From Mucilaginibacter sp. OK098 (lineage in GTDB: Bacteria; Bacteroidota; Bacteroidia; Sphingobacteriales; Sphingobacteriaceae), in contig NZ_FRCM01000001.1 in NCBI RefSeq assembly GCF_900142915.1, positions 806,001 to 870,000 on the forward strand: a stretch of 64,000 bases of DNA, in the 5' to 3' direction. Both the position numbers and the translations under genes were made by a program. How positions within the stretch are numbered: the stretch's first letter is position 1; each line of letters opens with the position of its first letter. The notes beneath the pieces are model-generated. The model saw only the letters and a list, made by a program, of their open reading frames with translations, was not told the origin of the DNA and did no database searches. Shown piece by piece: positions 35,214-43,210 of this stretch.

Positions 35214-36406
35214 ATCAACCCCAAAACAATCCCGATAATAATAACCACCGGGGTTTTTATTTTGGTGAAGTTTAAAATTAAAAAAGATCCTGCCATAATT
35301 AAATAAGCCATCCAGTTAAGTCCAAAGGGTCTTACCAGTAATATCAAAGCGGTGGCCATAAAGCCAACGGCTACTGCATTTATTCCGCTAAGGGAATTTT
35401 TTATCCTGGTTATTTTTTTCAAATCGTTCCAAAAAGGAACTATGAATAAGATAAGTATAAGCCCCGGCGCATTTATGCCGATTACCGCCACTACGCTTCC
35501 GAAAACCTGGCCGATGATTCCCCCGCCCTTGTTGCCCATGGCAATACCACCCAAAAACGAGGTAAATGAAAAAGTTGGGCCCGGTAATGCCTGCTGCAAT
35601 GCATAACCTGACAAAAATTCTGAACTGGTAAGATAATGCTTAACCCCCACAAACTCAGTGTACATAAGCGGAACCAATACCTGTCCCCCACCAAAAATGA
35701 GGATCCCGTTGCGATAAAAGTTTTCGAACAGGCGGATAGGCAAGCTAAATACCGATGTTTGATTTACAACAGCGCCCAGCGCGGCAAAAAACAACAGGAT
35801 GCCAATAAAGTAGGTTACTTTATTGGGGTTTACATTCGAAAATAATTTAACGCGCAGCTCATTTTCCTGTGGCTGGGTTTCCAGGGCTGATGAAATAATT
35901 CCTCCTATTAAAATGAGCAAAGGAAAAGCATAAGCATTTTGCAATATCAGCGTAGCAATAAGTGAGCCTATTGCAAGCATGGTACTGACCCTTGTTTTTA
36001 AAAACTTATTGGCAAATGTATAGGTAGCGTAGGCCACAATACCCACAGCTATTGGTTGTACAAAACGCAGGATCTCGGTAAACTTTGCTTTGTTGGCAAA
36101 CATATTATAGCTTATAGCCGCAAGGCACATAATAGTTGCCGATGGCAGGATCCAGATCAGGAACGTAACAATAGCCAGGCGCAGCCCGCCAACCTTCCAG
36201 GCAATGCCAACAAGGGTTTGTGTTGATGACGGGCCGGGCAATAACTGGGCTAAGGCGTTTAGCTCCATCAATTCTTCTTCGGTAATATACCTGCGTTTTT
36301 CAACAAACTCGCGCAGTAATACAGCAATATGTGCCTGAGGTCCGCCAAAAGCAGTAAATGTGTATAAAGTTACATCCCGTAAAAAAACAAGCTGCTTGTT
36401 AGTCAT
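35207..36406 (-). CDS. chrA: Chromate transport protein ChrA (CHR family, long chain)
   Basis: 399 residues, about ten membrane helices in two homologous CHR halves. Half 1 has FGGPQAHIAVLLREFV and QLLPGPSSTQT. Half 2 has FGGGQVLVPLM and QQALPGPTFSF. Exports chromate in characterised members; the natural substrate in this organism may be another anion such as sulfate. ATG start. No regulator is adjacent. Confidence 0.9.
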   Translation of the reverse strand: MTNKQLVFLRDVTLYTFTAFGGPQAHIAVLLREFVEKRRYITEEELMELNALAQLLPGPSSTQTLVGIAWKVGGLRLAIVTFLIWILPSATIMCLAAISYNMFANKAKFTEILRFVQPIAVGIVAYATYTFANKFLKTRVSTMLAIGSLIATLILQNAYAFPLLILIGGIISSALETQPQENELRVKLFSNVNPNKVTYFIGILLFFAALGAVVNQTSVFSLPIRLFENFYRNGILIFGGGQVLVPLMYTEFVGVKHYLTSSEFLSGYALQQALPGPTFSFTSFLGGIAMGNKGGGIIGQVFGSVVAVIGINAPGLILILFIVPFWNDLKKITRIKNSLSGINAVAVGFMATALILLVRPFGLNWMAYLIMAGSFLILNFTKIKTPVVIIIGIVLGLIF

Positions 36407-36411
36407 TGATT

Positions 36412-36540
36412 AGTTCATAGTTGATGGTTCATAGCCGGAAGTATAATTTACAGGATTTTTTTTGAATATTAATTAAGGTTATATTATCTGATATGAAGTT
36501 ACGATGAACTTTTCATTGCAGCTACCATAAACCATCAACT
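36412..36540. repeat. Heptad-word inverted repeat (GTTSATR words)
   Basis: GTT at 36413, 36420 and 36427, exactly 7 nt apart (GTTCATA, GTTGATG, GTTCATA). Complementary arm at 36524-36540 ends 2 nt before the stop codon of the TPR gene. It lies upstream of chrA and downstream of the TPR gene, both on the minus strand. Confidence 0.75.
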
Positions 36541-36542
36541 CC

Positions 36543-36866
36543 TTAATACTCATCCGTCAATTCATCATATACACCTTTTAACTCCGAAAATGCATGGTTG
36601 TCGCGCTTATCGCGTGCTACCGTCATGCCGGTTTCATAAGTGTGTATGGCATCCTGCTTGCGGCCAAGCGCCTCATACAGCTTGCCTAAATGGTAGTAAG
36701 TACCCACATAATCATGATGATTATTTACAAGGTCTTCATAATATTCCAACGCCTTATCTGTTTGATTGATACGCAGATACTCTGTTGCCAACGCATATTT
36801 TAAAAACGGATCCTCCGGTTCATTCTTTATAAATTCCAATAGCTTCTCTAATCTGCTTATCTGCAT
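36543..36866 (-). CDS. Small TPR-repeat protein
   Basis: 107 residues, no signal peptide. Three consecutive TPR units: DPFLKYALATEYLRINQTDKA, then YYEDLVNNHHDYVGTYYHLG, then KLYEALGRKQDAIHTYETGM. A protein-protein interaction module with no catalytic domain; partner unknown. The ATG is preceded by a -7 box at 36906-36899. Divergent from etfB. Confidence 0.85.
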   Translation of the reverse strand: MQISRLEKLLEFIKNEPEDPFLKYALATEYLRINQTDKALEYYEDLVNNHHDYVGTYYHLGKLYEALGRKQDAIHTYETGMTVARDKRDNHAFSELKGVYDELTDEY

Positions 36867-36888
36867 TTTAAACTCTCTCTTTTTTAAC

Positions 36889-36906
36889 TAAATTTGCACA
36901 AACCTA
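36889..36906. promoter_or_regulatory. Closely spaced divergent -7 elements for etfB and the TPR gene
   Basis: TAAATTTG at 36889-36896 (plus, toward etfB) and TAGGTTTG at 36906-36899 (minus, toward the TPR gene) are only two bases apart and would compete for polymerase. Confidence 0.5.
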
Positions 36907-36968
36907 TTTATAACTGAATAACAAATTGTTTCATTTACTTATAGGCATCATCCTTAAACAACAGTACG

Positions 36969-37706
36969 ATGAAAATCCTGGTTTGCATAAGCAATGTCCC
37001 TGATACAACGACAAAAATAACTTTTACTGATAATAACACCCAATTTAATAATAACGGTGTTCAATTTATATTAAACCCTTACGATGAGATTGCATTAGCA
37101 CGTGCAATTGAGCTAACTGATGGTGGTAACGGCACAGTAACGGTAATAAATGTTGGCGAGGCAACAACAGAGCCCACCATTCGTAAAGCCCTTGCTATTG
37201 GCGCTACTGATGCCGTACGTGTAAATGCAAAACCGCATGATGCATGGTACGTTGCTTACCAGGTGGCCGAATATGTAAAGACAAATCCTTTCGACCTGAT
37301 CTTAACTGGCCGCGAATCCATAGATTATAATGGTTCAAAGGTATCTGGCATGATAGGCGAACTTTTGGATCTGCCATCGGTTTCAATCATAAAAAAACTG
37401 GATATTGAAGGTGATATGGTAACTGTTGAGCGTGAAATTGAAGGTGGTAAAGAAGTATTAACTATCCCTTTGCCTATTGTTGCAGGTACGGCAGAAGGCG
37501 TTGCCGAACCTAAGATCCCAAACATGCGGGGTATTATGTCGGCACGTACCAAACCTTTGAATATTATTGAACCGGTTGAGGTAAAAACATTTTCAGAAAT
37601 TATTAGTTATGAAACACCTGCGCCACGCGGACAGGTAAAACTGGTTTCTGCCGATGATACTGCCAAACTGGTTGATCTGCTGCACGAAGAAGCACGGGTT
37701 ATTTAA
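36969..37706 (+). CDS. etfB: Electron transfer flavoprotein subunit beta
   Basis: 245 residues. N-terminus MKILVCISNVPDTTTKI; FILNPYDEIALARAIEL; ILTGRESIDYNGSKV; and the C-terminal PNMRGIMSARTKPL recognition loop. It pairs with EtfA to carry electrons from acyl-CoA dehydrogenases to the quinone pool. Followed 40 nt later by etfA. No dehydrogenase or ETF-QO gene is in view. Confidence 0.96.
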   Translation: MKILVCISNVPDTTTKITFTDNNTQFNNNGVQFILNPYDEIALARAIELTDGGNGTVTVINVGEATTEPTIRKALAIGATDAVRVNAKPHDAWYVAYQVAEYVKTNPFDLILTGRESIDYNGSKVSGMIGELLDLPSVSIIKKLDIEGDMVTVEREIEGGKEVLTIPLPIVAGTAEGVAEPKIPNMRGIMSARTKPLNIIEPVEVKTFSEIISYETPAPRGQVKLVSADDTAKLVDLLHEEARVI

Positions 37707-37746
37707 ATAAAAGCCTTTATCCTATTAATGATCTTATTATAATAAT

Positions 37747-38724
37747 ATGTCAGTTTTAATTTATACGGAAAACGCAGACGGAAAATTCAAAAAATCAACC
37801 TTTGAAGCTGTTTCTTATGCCCGCGCCATTGCCGATCAGAATAATACCAATTTGGTTGCTATCTCCATTGGTGAGGTAAGCAAGGACGAATTAACCGCAC
37901 TTGGTAAATACGGAGCAGAAAAAGTTTTAAATGTTTCGAACGCGAAACTGAAAAACTTTATAAACCAGGCATACGCCTCGGTAATTGCAGAAGCTGCCAA
38001 AAAGCAGGGTGCGGATGTTATCGTATTATCCAACTCATTTTCTGGTCGTGGTTTAGCGCCGCGGATTGCTGTAAAGCTGGAAGCTGGGCTTGCAGATGGC
38101 GCAGTATCATTACCTGAACAAGGCAATGGTAAGTTTACCGTTAAAAAAACGGCATTTTCGGGCAAAGCATTTGCGGTTGTTGAACTAACATCAGCCAATA
38201 AAGTGATCTCTTTAACGCCAAACTCCTATAAAGTAGTTGAAAAAAGCGTTACTCCCGCTGTTGAAGATTTTGCCGCTGAAGGTAACGCTTCAGATTTTAA
38301 GGCGATGATAAAAGAAATTGTACGCTCAACTGATAAAGTTTCATTACCTGATGCTGATATAGTTGTTTCAGGCGGCCGCGGCCTTAAAGGCCCTGAAAAC
38401 TGGGGTATGGTTGAAGAGCTTGCAGGGCTGCTTGGTGCAGCGTTAGCCTGTTCAAAACCGGTATCAGATAGTGGCTGGCGTCCGCATAGTGAACATGTTG
38501 GACAAACAGGTATAGCTGTTAGTCCAAATTTGTATATTGCAATAGGAATTTCGGGTGCAATACAACACCTTGCCGGTGTTAGCTCATCAAAGGTTATTGT
38601 TGTTATAAATAAAGACCCCGAGGCTCCGTTTTTTAAAGTGGCTGATTATGGCATTGTTGGCGATGCATTTGAAGTTGTACCAAAACTAATTGCAGCAATT
38701 AAAGAATATAAGGCTTCATTATAA
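37747..38724 (+). CDS. etfA: Electron transfer flavoprotein subunit alpha
   Basis: 325 residues. The C-terminal FAD domain has VSGGRGLKGPENWGMVEELA, ACSKPVSDSGWRPHSEHVGQ, and SGAIQHLAGVSSSKVIVVIN with the conserved His; it ends ADYGIVGDAFEVVP. Complex partner of EtfB. ATG start. Same operon as the bifunctional nuclease gene, 29 nt ahead. Confidence 0.96.
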   Translation: MSVLIYTENADGKFKKSTFEAVSYARAIADQNNTNLVAISIGEVSKDELTALGKYGAEKVLNVSNAKLKNFINQAYASVIAEAAKKQGADVIVLSNSFSGRGLAPRIAVKLEAGLADGAVSLPEQGNGKFTVKKTAFSGKAFAVVELTSANKVISLTPNSYKVVEKSVTPAVEDFAAEGNASDFKAMIKEIVRSTDKVSLPDADIVVSGGRGLKGPENWGMVEELAGLLGAALACSKPVSDSGWRPHSEHVGQTGIAVSPNLYIAIGISGAIQHLAGVSSSKVIVVINKDPEAPFFKVADYGIVGDAFEVVPKLIAAIKEYKASL

Positions 38725-38753
38725 AAAAAGGATCTGTTGTGATGGGTAATGAT

Positions 38754-39356
38754 ATGAAAAAAATAAAACTGGACATTGTTGGCTTATCCTACAGCCAAAC
38801 ACAGTCTGGTGCCTATGCTTTGGTTTTGGGCGAAGTAAGCGGCCGCAGAAGGCTTCCGATTATTATTGGGAGCTTTGAGGCGCAGGCCATTGCAATTGAG
38901 ATTGAGAAGATGACACCAAGTCGTCCGCTTACCCATGATCTTTTTAAAAGCCTTGGGGAAGCATACAACATTAAGATCCAGGAAATTGTAATTTATAACC
39001 TGGTTGATGGCATTTTTTATTCCAAGCTGATCTGCACTGATGGAAAAAAGGTGGTTGAAATTGATGCGCGCACAAGCGATGCCATTGCTGTTGCCGTGAG
39101 GTTTGACTGCCCTATTTATACCTTTGAGTTTATACTTTCAACCGCAGGAATAGTAATTGAAGGCAATGATTTTGTTTACCTTGAAAATATTAACGAAACC
39201 AAGGAAGAAAAAACTGCTGCGCCTGCTTCGGCAAGCGGATTTACCGGGTTAAGCGTTGATGAGTTGAAAAGTAAATTACAGGAGGCCCTGGCAGAAGAAT
39301 CATACGAAAAAGCAGCCAAGATCCGCGATGAGCTAAACAAAAGAAAAGCTTCGTAA
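38754..39356 (+). CDS. Bifunctional nuclease-domain protein (DUF151) with UVR motif
   Basis: 200 residues from the ATG at 38754 (MKKIKLDIVGLSYSQTQ); an upstream ATG at 38742 with AAAGGA eight bases before it is an alternative. DUF151/BFN domain: LPIIIGSFEAQAIAIEIE, RPLTHDLF, VEIDARTSDAIAVAVR. The C-terminal UVR motif (DELKSKLQEALAEESYEKAAKIRDEL start) resembles the UvrB/UvrC interaction helix pair. Members show DNase/RNase activity in plants; bacterial function is not firmly set. Likely co-transcribed with etfBA. Confidence 0.92.
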   Translation: MKKIKLDIVGLSYSQTQSGAYALVLGEVSGRRRLPIIIGSFEAQAIAIEIEKMTPSRPLTHDLFKSLGEAYNIKIQEIVIYNLVDGIFYSKLICTDGKKVVEIDARTSDAIAVAVRFDCPIYTFEFILSTAGIVIEGNDFVYLENINETKEEKTAAPASASGFTGLSVDELKSKLQEALAEESYEKAAKIRDELNKRKAS

Positions 39357-39516
39357 ATCTTCCGGATCCCATAAAAGACAACTATTAATAGAAACTTGAA
39401 ATTTTGTTCTGTTTCACACTAATTCTGCAGTTTATAGTTTTCTGATTCACATTTATTTCGCTATTTTCCGGCTTTTAATTTAATGCTGACCATTTCTTAT
39501 TTTAAATTAGCCCTAT

Positions 39517-40776
39517 ATGAATATTAAGTTTCGCTTAATACTGATGAATTTCATGCAATATTTTATCTGGGGCGCATGGCTGCTTACTATAGGCGCCTAC
39601 TGGTTTCAAAATAAACATTGGTCGGGAGCGCAATTCGGGGCTATATTCTCCACCATGGGCATTTCCGCTATTTTTATGCCTGCTTTAACCGGCATAATTG
39701 CGGACAGGTTTATTAATGCCGAAAAGTTATATGGGGCAATGCATATTTTGGGTGCGTTAACTCTATTTTCACTACCGCTGGTAAAAGACCCTACAACATT
39801 CTTTTGGGTAATTTTACTTAATATGGTGTTTTATATGCCGACATTGTCATTATCTATCACCGTTGCATTCTCAGCTTTAAAAAGGAATAATATAGATATC
39901 GTAAAAGAATACCCTCCCATCCGTATTTGGGGAACTATCGGTTTTATAGCAGCGCTTTGGACGGTAAGTATTACTCATAACGAGACTTCGGTGAATCAAT
40001 TCTATATTGCTTCTATAATTTCGCTGACGCTTGGCATTTACTCTTTTACACTTCCAAAATGTCCTCCGCTGGCAGCCAAAACAGCAAATAAATCGTTTGC
40101 AAGCTCGTTGGGGTTCAACGCGTTTTCATTATTTAAAACACCACGATTTGCCATCTTCTTCGCCTTCTCCATGCTTTTGGGCGCGGCATTACAGCTTACC
40201 AATGCCTACGGCGATACCTATATTCATGATTTCGCCAAAATCACAGCATACCAGGGGCTCACTGCCGTTAAATATCCGGCAATCATTATGTCAATATCTC
40301 AGTTCTCTGAAGTTGCATTTATTTTGGCAATTCCCTTTTTTCTACGAAAGTTTGGGATTAAATATGTGATGCTGTTCAGCATGCTGGCATGGGTTTTACG
40401 GTTTGGCCTTTTTGCCTTTGGCGATCCCGCAGGTGGATTGTGGATGATCATATTATCCTGCATAGTTTACGGTATGGCGTTCGATTTCTTTAACATATCG
40501 GGGTCTTTATACGTGGAAACACAAATTCCGCCTGAGATAAGAGGTAGTGCCCAAGGCTTATTTATGATGATGGTGAATGGCTTTGGAGCATTGTTCGGAA
40601 GTTTTACAAGCGGGGTAATAATTGATAAGTTTTTTACCCATGCTGATCAAAGTAAAAACTGGCAGGGCATCTGGCTTACTTTTGCAACCTATGCGCTGGT
40701 GATTGCAGTTATTTTTCCATTTGTATTCAGATATAAACATAACGCTGCGCTTAAGCACGCTATTGAACACGCCTAA
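39517..40776 (+). CDS. Nucleoside:H+ symporter (NupG-like MFS)
   Basis: 419 residues, twelve predicted helices. The start MNIKFRLILMNFMQYFIWGAW and the loop EYPPIRIWGTIGFI are typical of the NupG/nucleoside permease group; the second half has IPPEIRGSAQGLFMMMVNG. Imports nucleosides. ATG start, followed 20 nt later by the DUF3667 gene. 39357-39516 upstream holds no clear -7 box. Confidence 0.9.
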   Translation: MNIKFRLILMNFMQYFIWGAWLLTIGAYWFQNKHWSGAQFGAIFSTMGISAIFMPALTGIIADRFINAEKLYGAMHILGALTLFSLPLVKDPTTFFWVILLNMVFYMPTLSLSITVAFSALKRNNIDIVKEYPPIRIWGTIGFIAALWTVSITHNETSVNQFYIASIISLTLGIYSFTLPKCPPLAAKTANKSFASSLGFNAFSLFKTPRFAIFFAFSMLLGAALQLTNAYGDTYIHDFAKITAYQGLTAVKYPAIIMSISQFSEVAFILAIPFFLRKFGIKYVMLFSMLAWVLRFGLFAFGDPAGGLWMIILSCIVYGMAFDFFNISGSLYVETQIPPEIRGSAQGLFMMMVNGFGALFGSFTSGVIIDKFFTHADQSKNWQGIWLTFATYALVIAVIFPFVFRYKHNAALKHAIEHA

Positions 40777-40796
40777 ACAATTCTTTAATACTAAAG

Positions 40797-41861
40797 ATGA
40801 AAAAACATTACAGGCACGAAAATGATTGCCTTAATTGCGGTACTTTATTAGAGGGAAAGTTTTGCCACAATTGCGGACAGGAAAACCTGCAAATAAAAGA
40901 AAGCTTTGGCCACATGATGAACCATGCCATAAGCGATTATTTTCATTTCGACCACCAGTTTTTTCATACCCTAAAACCCCTCCTCTTTAAGCCAGGGTTT
41001 CTTACTAATGAATATATGGCCGGCAGGCGAGCGCAATACCTGCACCCGGTTAAGATGTATATTTTTATCAGTATTGTTTATTTCCTTTTGCTATTTCAAA
41101 ACGCCCATGAAAAAGTTACCGTTAAACCGGCAGCGTCAACAAAGCCTGTTGCTACCAAACTGGTATCAGATTCGGTAAACCGGCAAATTGCGAAAAACCC
41201 TAATTTAAGTGCGGCTCAAAAAAAGCAGATTCAGCAGATGGTAACAAGCTATGCCGGTGGCATTGTTAAAGTAACCCGTACCGGCGAACCGGATACCGCT
41301 GAACAGCGAAACGGCTTATTTGCAACTAAAGACACCAGTTACCAGCAATACCTGGACAGACAACAAAAATTACCCGCAGCAAAACGGGATGGTTTTTTAA
41401 AAATGGAGATCCGGAAAAAAGCTATTACTTACCAGCGTAAATATGGTTCAAGGGCCAAGGAGGTTTTTTTTGAGGAATTTAAGCATAATATTCCTAAAAT
41501 GATGTTCCTGATGTTACCGTTATTCGCTTTGATCCTCAAAATAACTTTTTCAAAAAGCCGGAAGTTTTATGTGGAGCATTTGATCTACACGTTTCATCTG
41601 CATTGCTTCTATTTTATATTCCTGACATTTATTATGCTGTTGGAGCTAATTATCCCATTAGATTGGGCTATAGTCGAATGGCTAAATCTGGCTGCCACCG
41701 TATATGTTATCTGGTATATATTCCGGTCACTAAGAGTTGTTTATAATCGCAGCATTTTCCGGACTATTACTAAGATGATAGGAATGTCAATCACGTATAT
41801 GGTTGTCTTTGTCTTTTGCGTTTCACTTGTGCTTTTAATTACCGCGTTACTGGCAGCCTAA
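40797..41861 (+). CDS. DUF3667 membrane protein with N-terminal zinc ribbon
   Basis: 354 residues. The N-terminal Cys4 ribbon (DCLNCGTLLEGKFCHNCGQ) is followed by SDYFHFDHQFFHTLKPLLFKPG and EYMAGRRAQYLHPVKMYIFIS, the DUF3667 signature. One helix (~95-110), a long polar loop with Lys, Gln and Ala (~115-245), then about four C-terminal helices. Function unknown; common in Bacteroidota. Its stop overlaps the stop of the convergent GH53 gene by three bases, with no hairpin between them. Confidence 0.85.
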   Translation: MKKHYRHENDCLNCGTLLEGKFCHNCGQENLQIKESFGHMMNHAISDYFHFDHQFFHTLKPLLFKPGFLTNEYMAGRRAQYLHPVKMYIFISIVYFLLLFQNAHEKVTVKPAASTKPVATKLVSDSVNRQIAKNPNLSAAQKKQIQQMVTSYAGGIVKVTRTGEPDTAEQRNGLFATKDTSYQQYLDRQQKLPAAKRDGFLKMEIRKKAITYQRKYGSRAKEVFFEEFKHNIPKMMFLMLPLFALILKITFSKSRKFYVEHLIYTFHLHCFYFIFLTFIMLLELIIPLDWAIVEWLNLAATVYVIWYIFRSLRVVYNRSIFRTITKMIGMSITYMVVFVFCVSLVLLITALLAA

Positions 41862-42859
41862 TTACCAAAAGCATCCAGGGCTGTTGTTGGCTTTCCGCTG
41901 CTATCAAAAGCGCCAAGGTCATAGTTTTGCCAGTTATATGATTCAGGCTCCCAATAAAAAACACCCAGGCCATTGCCATTTGTGACCGAATTGGTTTTGG
42001 TGATAATATCAGACAGAAAACTCCTGGCTGCTGTTGGGGCTGTTACATCCATACCCACTTCAACTACCATGCACGGGGTTGAATAACGGGTAACCATATC
42101 ATTTATGTTTGCCAAACACTGACTATTCAAAGTAGCCCAATTATCGGTTGTTGGATAAAGCGACATTCCGATAATATCCCATTGGGCGCCATTCGCTTTG
42201 AGTCCATCAAACATCCAGCGGAAAAGGCTGTTATCATACCCATTTGAAATATGAACAATAACCTTTGTTGTGCTGCTTACTGATTTTACTGCTGAATAGC
42301 CGGCTTTTATAAGCGCGGCAAAGTTTGCCATGTTTTTTGATGCGCGGCCGTCTTCCCAAAGCATGCCATCATTGGTTTCGTTGCCTACCTGCACCCAATC
42401 AGGGGTAATGCCATTTGTTTTGAGGGTGTTCATTACACTTATAGTATAATCATGAAGTGTGGTTGTTAATGTTGCAAAATCAAGTGAAGGCCATGCTGCC
42501 GGCTTGAATTGTTTCCCCGGATCAGCCCAACTATCGCTGTAGTGAAAATCAATCATGATCTTCATGCCGGCACTTTTTGCACGCAATGCCTTTGCTACCA
42601 AGTCGGCTGTGTTGCACCAGCCGTCAGTGGGATTGACCCAGGCCCTTAACCTGATGGAATTAAAACCCAGGCTTTTCAGCAAAGCAAAAAGGTCCTGTTG
42701 CTTGCCGGCTTTATCATAAAACTTTACCCCTGCCGACTCCATTTGCGTAACCCAGCTGATATCGGCTCCCTTGGCAAATGTTGAGGATACTACAGGTGGT
42801 TTGTAAGTTTCGGGCTGAGGTTGCGGCGTGCCTGCTTTATTTGAACAGGCTAAGATCAA
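41858..42859 (-). CDS. Arabinogalactan endo-beta-1,4-galactanase (GH53), lipoprotein
   Basis: Barrel glycosidase that cleaves beta-1,4-galactan of pectin side chains. Family markers: FAKGADISWVTQME, SIRLRAWVNPTDGW, IDFHYSDSWADPGKQ, the acid/base Glu in VQVGNETNDGMLW and the nucleophile Glu in CMVVEVGMD. The lipoprotein signal (ends ILLILAC) is only complete if translation begins upstream of the TTG at 42859; the frame is open to ~42913 but has no ATG, GTG or TTG, and the best-placed codon is ATA at 42898 (then KKGWWVYCSS). So the true start is uncertain. Neighbour of GH3 and GH9 genes. Confidence 0.9.
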   Translation of the reverse strand: MILACSNKAGTPQPQPETYKPPVVSSTFAKGADISWVTQMESAGVKFYDKAGKQQDLFALLKSLGFNSIRLRAWVNPTDGWCNTADLVAKALRAKSAGMKIMIDFHYSDSWADPGKQFKPAAWPSLDFATLTTTLHDYTISVMNTLKTNGITPDWVQVGNETNDGMLWEDGRASKNMANFAALIKAGYSAVKSVSSTTKVIVHISNGYDNSLFRWMFDGLKANGAQWDIIGMSLYPTTDNWATLNSQCLANINDMVTRYSTPCMVVEVGMDVTAPTAARSFLSDIITKTNSVTNGNGLGVFYWEPESYNWQNYDLGAFDSSGKPTTALDAFGN

Positions 42860-43022
42860 TAATATTGAACTGCAGTAAACCCACCACCCTTTTTTTATGA
42901 CTATTTTTTTAGATTATAAATTGGTAAAACAAATATATACCCATGCCCTTAAAAATAAAATGTTTATTTAACATTTATTACTTTGTGGTGCACTCTAAGT
43001 ATAAAATACAGAAAATCAACAA

Positions 43023-43190
43023 TGACCCATAGGGTCTACCCCTTTGTAGAAAAATAAAATAACAAAATGTATTGCCTCGTTAGAGGCTACCCTTTAACCA
43101 TCTAAACCTTTAGACTGGCGAAGGGTAGACTCTACGAGTCAAAAAAAAATGGATTTGGTATTTCTACAAAGGGGTAGACCCTCTGGGTCA
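43023..43190. repeat. Nested cruciform of GACCC/GGGTAGAC palindromic units
   Basis: Outer arms 43023-43052 and 43161-43190 are 30 nt each with one mismatch. Inner arms 43076-43094 and 43121-43138 are about 18 nt. A TCTAAACCTTTAGA palindrome at 43101-43114 is the tip. Each arm also holds a small palindrome (GACCCATAGGGTC; GACCCTCTGGGTC; GACTCTACGAGTC). Lies between the GH3 stop and the GH53 start, where a GH53 promoter would be expected. Confidence 0.88.
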
Positions 43191-43210
43191 TGGATCCATT
43201 AAGTATTTAC

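Noticed and set aside
42899..43210. A small RNA gene in the space before GH53
   Set aside because: The strong structure is a nested REP-like palindrome; there is no promoter box pointing out of it and no terminator specific to an RNA.
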